64,000 nt of DNA from Gordonibacter pamelaeae (GTDB taxonomy: Bacteria > Actinomycetota > Coriobacteriia > Coriobacteriales > Eggerthellaceae): the NCBI RefSeq assembly GCF_042665095.1, contig NZ_JBHTBV010000002.1; one strand, given 5' to 3'. The translations under genes were made by a program, and so were the position numbers. Positions 17,618 to 26,202 of the stretch are shown here, piece after piece. Position 1 is the stretch's first letter. Each line of letters starts with the position of its first letter. The notes beneath the pieces were generated by a model that saw only the letters and a list, made by a program, of their open reading frames with translations, searched no databases and was not told the origin of the DNA.

Positions 17618-18838
17618 TCAATCGAACCTGCACGCGGCGACCAGGGCCGCTCCCACCAAACCCGCCGCACACAGCACCGCACCGCAGAGCGCCCACTGCG
17701 TCAGGTCGGGTCCGAGCAGAAGCGACGGAACGAACGACCCGAGGAACTGGCCAAGCGACTGCACGAGCAGCAGCACGCCCATCCCGACGCCAAGAAGCCC
17801 CGGCTTGCCGAGCACGCGCGGGTACGCAGCCACGACCACGGTCGGCGCGCCCATCGCGAACAGTCCCATGACCACGGCCGCCACCCACATGACCGGGCCC
17901 GTCGTCGTCAAGAGCAGCCACGTGCACGGCGCCATGGCGAGCATCCCCGCAAGGTAGAGCGGCTTGTTCCGCCCGAAACGGTCGGAGAGCCGGCCGAACG
18001 CCAACGACGACACGATGGCCAGCAGCATGGGGAGCGTGCTGGCGAACCCCGATTCCACCACCCCCACGCCCCGCTGCTGCATCGCCGTCGGCGCGAACGA
18101 CAGCACGCCCAGCAAAAGCATCTGGAACAGCGCAAACGGCACCAGGAAGCACCATGTGTCGCGCGCGAGGAACACACGCAGCCTCCCTTCGGCCAGCTTC
18201 GGGCAGCGCGAGGTGGTCGCAGAAGGAACGCACTCGTCAACAAGACCGCCCGCCGCATCGTCCTGCGGCACCTTCACCGCCACCTGCAAAACCACCCCCG
18301 AGAGCGCCGCCAGGCCCGCATAGGCGAGGCAAAGCCCGCGAAAACCCACCGCCTCGTACAGCACGGGCGTCGAGATGCCCGCCAGCGTCGCCCCGAGCAT
18401 GCCCCCGAGCATCCAGATGCCCGTGGCCGATCCGATGCAGCGAGGATCGACGCAGCGCTGCATGACCAACGGCCCGCTCGCGACGATGGCGACCAAGCCC
18501 AGGCCCTCGAGGGCCCGCAGGGCGAGCAGCATGGGCGCCCCGTCGGCGAACGCCGAGGCCAAGGTGGCAAGGCTGGCCAGGAACGCCGCGCCCACCATGA
18601 GTCGTTTCGCCCCGACCCGTCCGGCAAGGCCCCCGACGGGCAGGGCGGCGACAATCCCGACGAGCGTGAACACCGACATGAGCCACGAAGCGCTGCCGGC
18701 ATCCATAGAGAACTCGTCCATGACGCGTTCCATGATGGTGGGTATCTGGTACTGGATAACCGTCACGGACAGCGCGACCAGCATGAGCGGCAACGCCACC
18801 CGCGCATAGTGCCGGCGCACGGCGCCTTCGCGCCTCAT
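17618..18838 (-). CDS. MFS transporter
   Basis: This 406-residue, 12-helix major facilitator has the loop 2-3 motif GGLAGRVGAKRLMVG and a second-half counterpart FGRLSDRFGRNKPLYLAG. The ATG at 18838 begins MRREGAVRRHYARVALP, with a basic N-terminus before the first helix. It belongs to the molybdoenzyme cluster, 16 bp after a zinc-ribbon gene, and is one of two MFS carriers in it. A natural role would be uptake of the enzyme substrate or export of the product; the specificity is not readable. Confidence 0.85.
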   Translation of the reverse strand: MRREGAVRRHYARVALPLMLVALSVTVIQYQIPTIMERVMDEFSMDAGSASWLMSVFTLVGIVAALPVGGLAGRVGAKRLMVGAAFLASLATLASAFADGAPMLLALRALEGLGLVAIVASGPLVMQRCVDPRCIGSATGIWMLGGMLGATLAGISTPVLYEAVGFRGLCLAYAGLAALSGVVLQVAVKVPQDDAAGGLVDECVPSATTSRCPKLAEGRLRVFLARDTWCFLVPFALFQMLLLGVLSFAPTAMQQRGVGVVESGFASTLPMLLAIVSSLAFGRLSDRFGRNKPLYLAGMLAMAPCTWLLLTTTGPVMWVAAVVMGLFAMGAPTVVVAAYPRVLGKPGLLGVGMGVLLLVQSLGQFLGSFVPSLLLGPDLTQWALCGAVLCAAGLVGAALVAACRFD

Positions 18839-18854
18839 GGACGCCCGCCTCGCG

Positions 18855-19100
18855 CTAGCTGGCCGAACCGGGAGGCTGCGGGGCCCCCGGCTTCGCGGGT
18901 GCCCCGGGCATTCCCGGCGCCGCCGGCGGCTTCGGCGCTCCCGGAGCACCGGGCGCGCCGGGAGCGCCCGGCATGGGGGGCATTGCGGCCTGGGGCAGGT
19001 CGGCGCCGCACGCGGAGCACGTCGGGGCGTCCCCGGCACAGGTTGCGCCGCACGCAGGGCAGGTCTTGTCGGGGGCGACCGTGGCTGGTCTGAAGCACAT
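18855..19100 (-). CDS. Small zinc-ribbon protein with Pro/Gly/Ala-rich tail
   Basis: This 81-residue protein has two CxxC knuckles (CPACGATC and CSACG, within residues 15-35), typical of a single zinc ribbon, then a low-complexity tail of PGAPGAP and KPPAAPG repeats. AAGGAG lies just before the ATG at 19100. It has no recognised domain beyond the ribbon. It sits between the second ferredoxin-like gene and an MFS gene, all on the same strand, so it is probably part of the cluster. A second small zinc-ribbon gene follows the LysR regulator at the other end of the cluster. Confidence 0.7.
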   Translation of the reverse strand: MCFRPATVAPDKTCPACGATCAGDAPTCSACGADLPQAAMPPMPGAPGAPGAPGAPKPPAAPGMPGAPAKPGAPQPPGSAS

Positions 19101-19186
19101 AGGATTCTCCTTGTCTGTCGAAACGTTTGCGTTGTCCTCGGCCGGCACCACGCATCGCTGGGTGCCGGCCGCCTCTATCCGGGAGC

Positions 19187-19516
19187 CTAGGAGAAGACCA
19201 CGCACCGCGTCTTCTCGGCAGCCCTCGCCGCCAGCTCCTCGGCCGGCCCGAGCGCCATGCAGTGGGCCGGGCAGTGGTGGACGCAGGCGGCGTCCTTGCC
19301 CTCGGCCAGGCGGGAGGCGCACAGGTCGCAGAGCGACGTGGGCATGGGCAGGAAGTTGTACTCCCACCCTCCGCCCGCGAGCTCGCGGGGGCCGTCCTGG
19401 AGCACGCGGATGCCGTGCTGGCCCGCGGGCAGGCCCAGATGCTTCTTGCAGGCCACCTCGCAGGCGTGGCAGCCCGTGCAGAACCCGTAGTCGATCATCA
19501 ATGCGTTAGCGCTCAT
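19187..19516 (-). CDS. Small 2x[4Fe-4S] electron-transfer subunit (copy 2)
   Basis: This 109-residue ferredoxin-like protein has C13-x2-C16-x2-C19-x3-C23 and C63-x2-C66-x11-C78-x3-C82 with C86. That makes it about half a DmsB/HybA-type subunit. It overlaps the stop of the molybdoenzyme gene by 4 bp (ATGA), so it is surely its partner. Over 284 bp its DNA is identical except for one base to the other copy at 21886-22221; the one change gives Gly11 here versus Glu there. Only the last 15 or so residues differ freely. Confidence 0.9.
   Translation of the reverse strand: MSANALMIDYGFCTGCHACEVACKKHLGLPAGQHGIRVLQDGPRELAGGGWEYNFLPMPTSLCDLCASRLAEGKDAACVHHCPAHCMALGPAEELAARAAEKTRCVVFS
19227..19510. 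repeat. 284-bp near-identical repeat, copy 2 (with 21935-22218)
   Basis: Direct repeat of the ferredoxin coding sequence in the two tandem molybdoenzyme units. By eye the only difference from 21935-22218 is C at 19485 versus T at 22193. Such identity against a diverged surrounding indicates recent duplication or gene conversion. Confidence 0.9.
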
Positions 19517-21831
19517 TTCGAGTACCCGTCCTTCCTCGTCACGCATGCCGTGGGCAGCTCGGCGCTGTTCTCCTCCGTGCAGGCGTACACACGGCACAGC
19601 TGGTTCTTGTACGGGGCACCGTAACCGGTCGGCCCGTTCTCGCACTGCGGCAGCAGGTTGTTGATGTTGGAGTCGAACACTCCGAACAGGACAGGTTCCG
19701 CGGCCTCCTGCTCCGGGAACCACCAGCCGTGCTCGGCGCGCACCACGCGGTCGTCGAGCGAGGGGTTCACGTGCAGCTTCTGGCGGCAGCGGCCGCGATG
19801 GTTCTCCAGCCAGCACCAATCCCCCTCGGACAGCCCTGCGGCCTCGGCGGCCTTCGGGCTCATCTCGAACAGCGGATCGGGGTGGAACTCGCGGCTCGTC
19901 TCCAGCTGGCGATGCTCGGAATGGAAGAACTCCACCGAGCGCGCGCCCGTCGTCAGCACGAAGGGGTACTGCTCGTACAGCTCCGGCGAGGCGTACGGCG
20001 AGCAGGATGGCTCCTCCCACTGCGGCAGCGGGTCGTAGCCCCACAGCGCGAAGATGCTGTTGTAGAGCTCGATGCGGCCGGACGGCGTGTTGAAACCGGG
20101 CTGCCCGTCGGGGCGCAGCAGGCCCTTCTCGTGCTTGCGGTACTCGAACGCGGGATAGACGTACACGTCCTTGCACAGCTGCTCGAAGTCGCCGTCGTAA
20201 CCTGGCGTGTCGTTGACGAGGATATCGTTCGTCCAGCCGATGTCATCGGTCCAGGGGAAGTTCTCGGGATGCAGGCGGCGTCCGAGGTCCGTGACGATGG
20301 TGTCGTCGGAACGCACGTCGGCGAACTGCGTCACCTTCTTCATGCCGCGCAGCGGCACCCACCATACGCGCTGCGTGTTGCGCTCGCAGCTCATGGACGC
20401 CGGCAGGAACACGTCGGCGAACGCCACGGCCGTGGGGGTGAGGAACGGGTCGGACACCACGACGAAGTCGAGGGTGCGCACCGCCCGGTAGACGCGCGGC
20501 GCGTCGGACGCCATGTTGGCGATAGGGTTCGTGGAGGAAAGCCAGAGCATGCGGATGGGATACGGCTTGCCGGTCTCGATGGCCTGCAGGATGGAGTCCG
20601 AGTGGGCCGTGGAGCTGAACCCGGCCTTGGACATGAGCGGGTACTCCGCGCCGATGCGCTTGGCCTGCACCTCGGCGGGAAGGGTCTGGTATCCGTAGTT
20701 GTACGACACGTTCTGCTCGAACGCGTTGCGGATGATGATGTTGCCGCCCGGCACGTCCGTGTTGCCGGTGACGGCCCACAGCGCGTTGATGGCCTGCGCC
20801 GTGGGGATGCCGACAACCGCCTGGTCAATGGGCAGGCCCCAGTGGATGGTGGCGGGCTTGGCCTTCGCGTAGGCGCGCGCCGCCCCGATTATGGTGTCCT
20901 TCGGAACCCAGCACACCGCCTCCGCCCGCTCCGGCGTCCATTCCTTGACGCGCTCGGCAAGCTCGTCGAAGCCGTAGCACCACTTCTCGACGAACTCGCG
21001 GTCGTAGAGGTCCTCGGAGATGATGACGTTGAGCATGGCCAGGGCGAGCGCGCCGTCGGTGCCGGGGCGCAGGCGCAGCCAATAGTCGGAACGGGCCGCC
21101 AACCAGGTGAGCGACGGGTCGACGGTGATCAACCGGCTGCCGCGCTGCATGCAGTCGACGACCCAGCCTCCGTAGAAGTTGTCGGAGTTCGAGGCGATGG
21201 GGTTGCACCCCCAGACCACGATCATCTCAGGCGGAACCCACTCGGTGTTCTCGGTGTCGTAGCGGCTCTCGAACTGCTGTGACATGTCGGCGATGAGGAA
21301 GTCGCCGTTCATGGAGGCCATGGCCGCCGAGCGTGGCTGGAAGCACGACTCGCCCGAGAGGAATCCCAGGCAGAAGTTCGGCGAGCCGAACGCCGCATAG
21401 CACAGGTACGGGATCTGCCAGCAGTTGTTGCGACCGGTGCCGATCATGCACGCGATGGACTCGGCGCCGTAGTCCTTCCAGATGGCGCGCACCTTCTCCT
21501 CGATAATGTCGTAGGCCTCGTCCCAGGTGACGGACTCCCACTTGTTCTCGCCGCGCTCGCCCGCCCGCTTGAGCGGACCGGTCGGCCGGTCGGGATGGTT
21601 CACGGCTTCGGGCATCTCCAGGCAGCGCATGCACAGCGTGCCCTGGTTGAAGGGGCAGTCGGGGTCGCCCTCCACCTTCTCCAGCTTGCCGTCCTTCGTG
21701 TAGTACAGCACGCCGCAGCCGTCGTGGCAACCGGGCCCCGACCACACCGTCGTGCGCGTCACCGTGTAGTCGCCGTCGCGCCACTCCACCTCGCCCTTAT
21801 GGGCCTCGTAGTAGCTATTGGCCTGATCCAT
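19513..21831 (-). CDS. Cytoplasmic molybdopterin oxidoreductase, catechol dehydroxylase-like (copy 2)
   Basis: This 772-residue DMSO-reductase-family enzyme has no signal peptide. The N-terminal cluster motif is unusual: SGPGCHDGCGV gives C35 and C39, and LCMRCLEMPE gives C67 and C70. The Mo region follows (VVWGCNPIASNSDNFYGGW), then the C-terminal dinucleotide domain (NTPSGRIELYNS, FVLTTGARSVEFFHSEHRQ). The length, cytoplasmic location and pairing with a small Fe-S protein and MFS genes match the acetylene hydratase / pyrogallol transhydroxylase / hydrocaffeate-type catechol dehydroxylase branch known in Eggerthella and Gordonibacter. The start at 21831 has GAAGGAG before it. A reductive role on a plant- or host-derived aromatic is inferred; the substrate is unknown. 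Confidence 0.85.
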   Translation of the reverse strand: MDQANSYYEAHKGEVEWRDGDYTVTRTTVWSGPGCHDGCGVLYYTKDGKLEKVEGDPDCPFNQGTLCMRCLEMPEAVNHPDRPTGPLKRAGERGENKWESVTWDEAYDIIEEKVRAIWKDYGAESIACMIGTGRNNCWQIPYLCYAAFGSPNFCLGFLSGESCFQPRSAAMASMNGDFLIADMSQQFESRYDTENTEWVPPEMIVVWGCNPIASNSDNFYGGWVVDCMQRGSRLITVDPSLTWLAARSDYWLRLRPGTDGALALAMLNVIISEDLYDREFVEKWCYGFDELAERVKEWTPERAEAVCWVPKDTIIGAARAYAKAKPATIHWGLPIDQAVVGIPTAQAINALWAVTGNTDVPGGNIIIRNAFEQNVSYNYGYQTLPAEVQAKRIGAEYPLMSKAGFSSTAHSDSILQAIETGKPYPIRMLWLSSTNPIANMASDAPRVYRAVRTLDFVVVSDPFLTPTAVAFADVFLPASMSCERNTQRVWWVPLRGMKKVTQFADVRSDDTIVTDLGRRLHPENFPWTDDIGWTNDILVNDTPGYDGDFEQLCKDVYVYPAFEYRKHEKGLLRPDGQPGFNTPSGRIELYNSIFALWGYDPLPQWEEPSCSPYASPELYEQYPFVLTTGARSVEFFHSEHRQLETSREFHPDPLFEMSPKAAEAAGLSEGDWCWLENHRGRCRQKLHVNPSLDDRVVRAEHGWWFPEQEAAEPVLFGVFDSNINNLLPQCENGPTGYGAPYKNQLCRVYACTEENSAELPTACVTRKDGYSK

Positions 21832-21885
21832 TGCTTCTCCTTCCATAACCGCGCCGGGCGGCAGGGCGCCCGGCGCGAACCGTCG

Positions 21886-22221
21886 TTACTGCGCGGGAAC
21901 GAACAGTGCGCGGTTGACCTTCCCGTCGAACCGTGCCGCCAGCTCCTCGGCCGGCCCGAGCGCCATGCAGTGGGCCGGGCAGTGGTGGACGCAGGCGGCG
22001 TCCTTGCCCTCGGCCAGGCGGGAGGCGCACAGGTCGCAGAGCGACGTGGGCATGGGCAGGAAGTTGTACTCCCACCCTCCGCCCGCGAGCTCGCGGGGGC
22101 CGTCCTGGAGCACGCGGATGCCGTGCTGGCCCGCGGGCAGGCCCAGATGCTTCTTGCAGGCCACCTCGCAGGCGTGGCAGCCCGTGCAGAACTCGTAGTC
22201 GATCATCAATGCGTTAGCCAT
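21886..22221 (-). CDS. Small 2x[4Fe-4S] electron-transfer subunit (copy 1)
   Basis: This 111-residue protein begins MANALMIDYEFCTGCHACE. It has the same two cysteine groups as its near-identical copy at 19187-19516 and differs in the last 19 residues. It overlaps the end of the upstream molybdoenzyme gene by 8 bp and would deliver electrons to it. The shortness (two clusters, not four) suggests that electrons come straight from a soluble donor rather than from a quinol-oxidising membrane anchor. Confidence 0.9.
   Translation of the reverse strand: MANALMIDYEFCTGCHACEVACKKHLGLPAGQHGIRVLQDGPRELAGGGWEYNFLPMPTSLCDLCASRLAEGKDAACVHHCPAHCMALGPAEELAARFDGKVNRALFVPAQ
21935..22218. repeat. 284-bp near-identical repeat, copy 1 (with 19227-19510)
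   Basis: Partner of the repeat at 19227-19510, offset 2708 bp, with one base difference (T at 22193). Two further identical tracts link the neighbouring large-subunit genes: 83 bp (19715-19797 with 22464-22546) and 87 bp (21658-21744 with 24413-24499). Confidence 0.9.
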
Positions 22222-24580
22222 AGATAGCACCCACCTTCACGTCGCCGTTGGACTCGTCGATTACCTTGGAATAGCCCCCGCGCCTGGTGACCTGCTCGCC
22301 CGGCAGGACACGGCTGTTCTCCTCAGTGCACGGGTACACGCGGCACAGCTGGTTCGCGTACGGGGCGCCGAAGCCGGTGTCGCCGTTCTCGCACTGCGGG
22401 GTGAGGTTGTTGATGTTGGAGTCGAACACGCCGTACAGGTTCGGCTCCGCCCCCTCGGTCTCGGGGAACCACCAGCCGTGCTCGGCGCGCACCACGCGGT
22501 CGTCGAGCGAGGGGTTCACGTGCAGCTTCTGGCGGCAGCGGCCGCGCTGGTTCTCGATCCAGGCCCAATCGCCCTCGGAGAGGCCCGCGGCCTCGGCGGC
22601 GGCAGGGCTCATCTCGAACAGCGGGTCGGGGTGCAGCTCGCGCGACGTCGTGCCCTCCTGGCGATGCTCGGAATGGAAGAACTCGAAGGACCGCGCGCCG
22701 GTGGTCAGGACGAGCGGGTACTTCTCGGCGAGCTCGGGGCTGCTCACCGGAGAGCAGCTGGGCTCCTTGAAGTCGGGCAGCGGATCGTAGCCCCACAGCA
22801 TGAGGTTCGTGTTGTACAGCTCGATGCGACCGGACGGCGTGTTGAACCCGGGCTGCCCGTCGGGGCGCAGCAGGCCCTTCTCGTGCTTGAGGTAGGTGAA
22901 CGCCGGGTAGGACCACACGACCTTCTGCGCCTCCTCGAAGCTCTTGTAGGGCAGCTCGTCGTTCGTCTCGTGCTCGAAGATGTGGTTGATCCATCCCACG
23001 TTGTCGTCCCAGGGGAAGTTCTCGGGGTGCAGGCGTTTGCCCACCATGGTGACCAGGTCGTCGTCCGAAACGCACTCCTCGTACTGGGTGACCTTGGTGA
23101 GCGTGCGGTTCGGAACCCACCAGCAGCGCTGCGAGTTGCGTTCGGGAGACATGGCGGCGGGCAGCACCAGATCGGCGAAGGCGATGGCGGTTGGCGTCAT
23201 GAACAGGTCGTTCACCACCACGAAATCGACGCTCTTCAAGGCGCGGAACAGGCGCGGCGCGTCGGCGCCCATGTTGGCGATGGGGTTCGTGGACGTCATC
23301 CACACCATGCGGATAGGATACGGCTCGCCGGTCTCGATGGCCTTCAGCACGGAGTCCGCATGGGCGGAGGAGCTGTAGCCCGCACGGCTCATCAGCGGGA
23401 ACTCGGCCCCCAGGCGCTTCGCCTGCACCTCGGGCGGCAGCAGGTGGTACCCGTAGCCGTACGAGAGGTTCTGGTCGAAGGCGTTGCGGATGATGATGTT
23501 GCCGCCGGGATTGTCCACGTTGCCCGTGATGGCCCACAGCGAGTTGACGGCGCACGCGGTGGCGGTGGCGTTGGTGGTCTGGTCGAGCTTGAGCCCCCAC
23601 TGGATGGCGGCGGGGTCGGCCTGGGCGTACAGGCGGGCGGCGCCCACGATGTCCTCGGCCTCGACCCAGCAAACCTCCGCAGCCCGCTCGGGCGTCCAGT
23701 CGCGCACGCGCTCGGCAAGCTCGTCGAAGCCGTAGCACCACTTGGCCACGAAATCGTGGTCGTAGAGGTCCTCGGAGATGATGACGTTGAGCATGGCCAT
23801 GGCCAAAGCCGCGTCGGTGCCCGGCCGCACGCGCAGCCAGTACGCCGAGCGGGAGGCCAGCCAGGTGAGCGACGGGTCGATGGTGATCATCTTGGAGCCG
23901 CGCTGCATGCAGTCCACGATCCAGCCGCCGAAAAAGTTGTCGGAGTTCGAGACGACCGCGTTGCAGCCCCAGTTCACGATGACTTCGGGGCAGCGCCAGC
24001 CCGTGCTCTCGTCGTAGCGCTTCTCGAACTGCTGCGAGCAGTCGGCGATCATGAAGTCGCCGTTCTGCGACGCCATCGACGCGGAGCGCGGGCAGAAGCA
24101 GGAGTCGCCGGCCAGATAGCCCATGGAGAAGTTCGGCGATCCGAACGCCGCGTAGCACAGGTACGGTATCTGGTCGCAGTTGTTGCGCCCGGTGCCGATA
24201 TGACAGACGATGGACTCGGGGCCGTAGTCCTTCCAGATGGCGCGTACCTTTTCCTCGATGAGGTCGAGCGCCTCCTCCCAGGACACGCGCTCCCATTTGT
24301 TCTCGCCCCGCTCGCCGGCACGCTTCATGGGGTGGCCGAGGCGCGTGGGGTTGTTCACGAACTCGGGCATCTCCAGGCAGCGCATGCACAGCGCGCCCTG
24401 GTTGAACGGGTTGTCGGGGTCGCCCTCCACCTTCTCCAGCTTGCCGTCCTTCGTGTAGTACAGCACGCCGCAGCCGTCGTGGCAACCGGGCCCCGACCAG
24501 GCGGTCGTGCGCGTGACGGTGTACTCGCCGTCCTGCCACTGCCATTCGCCTCGGTGGCTTTCGTAGTAATCGTTCGACAT
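22214..24580 (-). CDS. Cytoplasmic molybdopterin oxidoreductase, catechol dehydroxylase-like (copy 1)
   Basis: This 788-residue paralogue of the enzyme at 19513-21831 has the same N-terminal cysteines (C33, C37, C65, C68), the same WGCNAVVSNSDNFFGGW region and the same C-terminal domain. There is no Tat signal. AGAGGAGA precedes the ATG at 24580. The two proteins look roughly 70-75 percent identical by eye, with the differences concentrated in the middle. Two specificities rather than a dosage copy are therefore plausible. The MFS gene upstream is 94 bp away, and the partner ferredoxin overlaps its end. Confidence 0.87.
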   Translation of the reverse strand: MSNDYYESHRGEWQWQDGEYTVTRTTAWSGPGCHDGCGVLYYTKDGKLEKVEGDPDNPFNQGALCMRCLEMPEFVNNPTRLGHPMKRAGERGENKWERVSWEEALDLIEEKVRAIWKDYGPESIVCHIGTGRNNCDQIPYLCYAAFGSPNFSMGYLAGDSCFCPRSASMASQNGDFMIADCSQQFEKRYDESTGWRCPEVIVNWGCNAVVSNSDNFFGGWIVDCMQRGSKMITIDPSLTWLASRSAYWLRVRPGTDAALAMAMLNVIISEDLYDHDFVAKWCYGFDELAERVRDWTPERAAEVCWVEAEDIVGAARLYAQADPAAIQWGLKLDQTTNATATACAVNSLWAITGNVDNPGGNIIIRNAFDQNLSYGYGYHLLPPEVQAKRLGAEFPLMSRAGYSSSAHADSVLKAIETGEPYPIRMVWMTSTNPIANMGADAPRLFRALKSVDFVVVNDLFMTPTAIAFADLVLPAAMSPERNSQRCWWVPNRTLTKVTQYEECVSDDDLVTMVGKRLHPENFPWDDNVGWINHIFEHETNDELPYKSFEEAQKVVWSYPAFTYLKHEKGLLRPDGQPGFNTPSGRIELYNTNLMLWGYDPLPDFKEPSCSPVSSPELAEKYPLVLTTGARSFEFFHSEHRQEGTTSRELHPDPLFEMSPAAAEAAGLSEGDWAWIENQRGRCRQKLHVNPSLDDRVVRAEHGWWFPETEGAEPNLYGVFDSNINNLTPQCENGDTGFGAPYANQLCRVYPCTEENSRVLPGEQVTRRGGYSKVIDESNGDVKVGAIYG

Positions 24581-24674
24581 GGATGTCTCCTCTCTTTGTT
24601 GCTTCGATGTGCGAACCGAACAGGGGAAGCAGGCAATCCTCCTGGAATGCCGTGCGCTTGGCGCGCCGTCTCGC

Positions 24675-25922
24675 TTAGGCGTCGTGATGCAGCTCGACCT
24701 TGCCGTAGCCGTCATCGTATTTGGACATATCGGTGAAGCCCGCCAGCACGAACTGGAGCACGCCCAGCACCACGATGACGATGCTGCAGGGAAGCAGCAG
24801 GTCGGTGACCGCCTGCGCGCCCAGCAATCCCATGACCAGCGTTGCCACCGGAGTCGCAAGGAAGCAGCCGGCCTGATGGAACGCCGTGTTGAACCCCATG
24901 GCGCGCGTGGCTGCGCCAATGGGCACCAGGTTCGTGATCATGTTGCCCGTGGCGGGGATCACGATGGCGAAGCCCCAATGCCCCACGAGGAACGTCGCGA
25001 TGTACACCACGAGGTTGAAGCTGCCCGGCTGCGCGTTGAGGGCGCAGACGACGTACAGCACGCCCAGGAACAGCCCCGCTACCGGCAGCGTCCACTTCTT
25101 GAGCTTCTTGTACACCGGCCCCAGCGTGAAGCCCGTGACGGCGCCCACAAGCGTCATGGCCGAGAGCACCCAACCGGAGATGGCCGAGTCGGGCAGCACG
25201 AACGAGCAGTACAGGATCGTGGGCATGGCGAACGCAACGATAAGCGTGAGCATGAGCATGTACAAAAAGGCGATGGGCGGTATCTTCGTCTTCACCTCGC
25301 CGCCCGTCTCGGCAGCGAGCTCGGCCGCCTGCTCGGAATCACGCTCGGGCTCTTTCAGCATGAAGATGACGATGACGAGCGGGATGATGCCGATCAGGTA
25401 GACCAGGAAGCACGCCTGCCAGCTCACAAGCGCAAGGTACCCGCCGGCAAGCTCCATGATCAGGCTTCCCAGATTGAAGAACGCCATGCCGGCGCCGAGG
25501 ATGCTCGCGCGCTTGTTCTCGTTGTCGAACGTCTTGAACGTGAGCGCCTGGGCGAGCGGGTACGACCACCCTACCGCGAAGCCGAACACGAAGCGCGAGA
25601 CCAGCAGCATGCCGAACGATTCGCCACTCCCCATGAAGAACGGCCAGCAACCTGAAACGATGTACAGGACGATGGCGGCTATGATGGAGGTACGGTACTT
25701 GATGAACCGGCCCGTGACCGCGCCCGAGATGATGCCCGACGGAATCATGCCGAGCGCCACCATGCTGATCACGTAGCCGATGTTCGGCCCCGCCTCCGGA
25801 AACGCCGCCCCCATGGTGGCCAGGCCGGCGTTGACGCCTCCTTGGGAGGCGCCGAGCGCGAAGATCGCCATGATGGGAATGATCGCCTTGTTGAACCCCT
25901 CTTTAACCTGTGCGGAACTCAT
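24675..25922 (-). CDS. MFS transporter, first gene of the molybdoenzyme cluster
   Basis: This 415-residue, 12-helix transporter starts MSSAQVKEGFNKAIIPIMAI and has a large central loop with ERDSEQAAELAAETGGEVK. AGGAAGGGG precedes the ATG at 25922; the frame is open upstream, but that stretch has no start signal and runs into the regulatory gap. Divergent from the LysR gene, it is the promoter-proximal gene of an eight-gene leftward unit ending at 16541. It resembles the carriers that accompany catechol dehydroxylases, where they are thought to import the aromatic substrate. Confidence 0.85.
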   Translation of the reverse strand: MSSAQVKEGFNKAIIPIMAIFALGASQGGVNAGLATMGAAFPEAGPNIGYVISMVALGMIPSGIISGAVTGRFIKYRTSIIAAIVLYIVSGCWPFFMGSGESFGMLLVSRFVFGFAVGWSYPLAQALTFKTFDNENKRASILGAGMAFFNLGSLIMELAGGYLALVSWQACFLVYLIGIIPLVIVIFMLKEPERDSEQAAELAAETGGEVKTKIPPIAFLYMLMLTLIVAFAMPTILYCSFVLPDSAISGWVLSAMTLVGAVTGFTLGPVYKKLKKWTLPVAGLFLGVLYVVCALNAQPGSFNLVVYIATFLVGHWGFAIVIPATGNMITNLVPIGAATRAMGFNTAFHQAGCFLATPVATLVMGLLGAQAVTDLLLPCSIVIVVLGVLQFVLAGFTDMSKYDDGYGKVELHHDA

Positions 25923-26086
25923 AGAATTCCCCTTCCTCTCGGCTGTTCTGCCGAATTCGGCCCGCTTCCCCGTTCGGTCCGGCATCGGATGGGGCGCATT
26001 ATAGGAAGGGCATGCCGCATGGAAATAATGATAAAAAGCTCCGCGATGGATTCTTTTTATGCCTGCCGCCCATGCCGCCCGGGAAT

Positions 26087-26123
26087 TCGAACCATGCCGG
26101 GCGAATGTGGTATGTTGGTTCGA
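26087..26123. promoter_or_regulatory. Inverted repeat in the MFS/LysR divergent region
   Basis: TCGAACCA (26087-26094) and TGGTTCGA (26116-26123) are perfect 8-bp inverted repeats 21 bp apart, in the 280-bp gap between the divergent cluster and LysR genes. The gap also holds a stretch with AAAAAGCT and TTCTTTTT arms near 26034-26057. Either could be the LysR binding region. Confidence 0.4.
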
Positions 26124-26202
26124 GCGAGAGGTGGAAAAGGGAATCTCATAGATCGAAAACACATCGTTGACCTCGGTGGTTATAACAGGGGGCGAGTCGG
26201 CT

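Noticed and set aside
16505..24736. Several long rightward open frames (for example 16505-19093, 19729-21282 and 22478-24736) opposite the molybdoenzyme cluster
   Set aside because: Their composition is typical of antisense frames of GC-rich genes, and they have no ribosome sites. The leftward genes have clear motifs, ribosome sites and overlaps.
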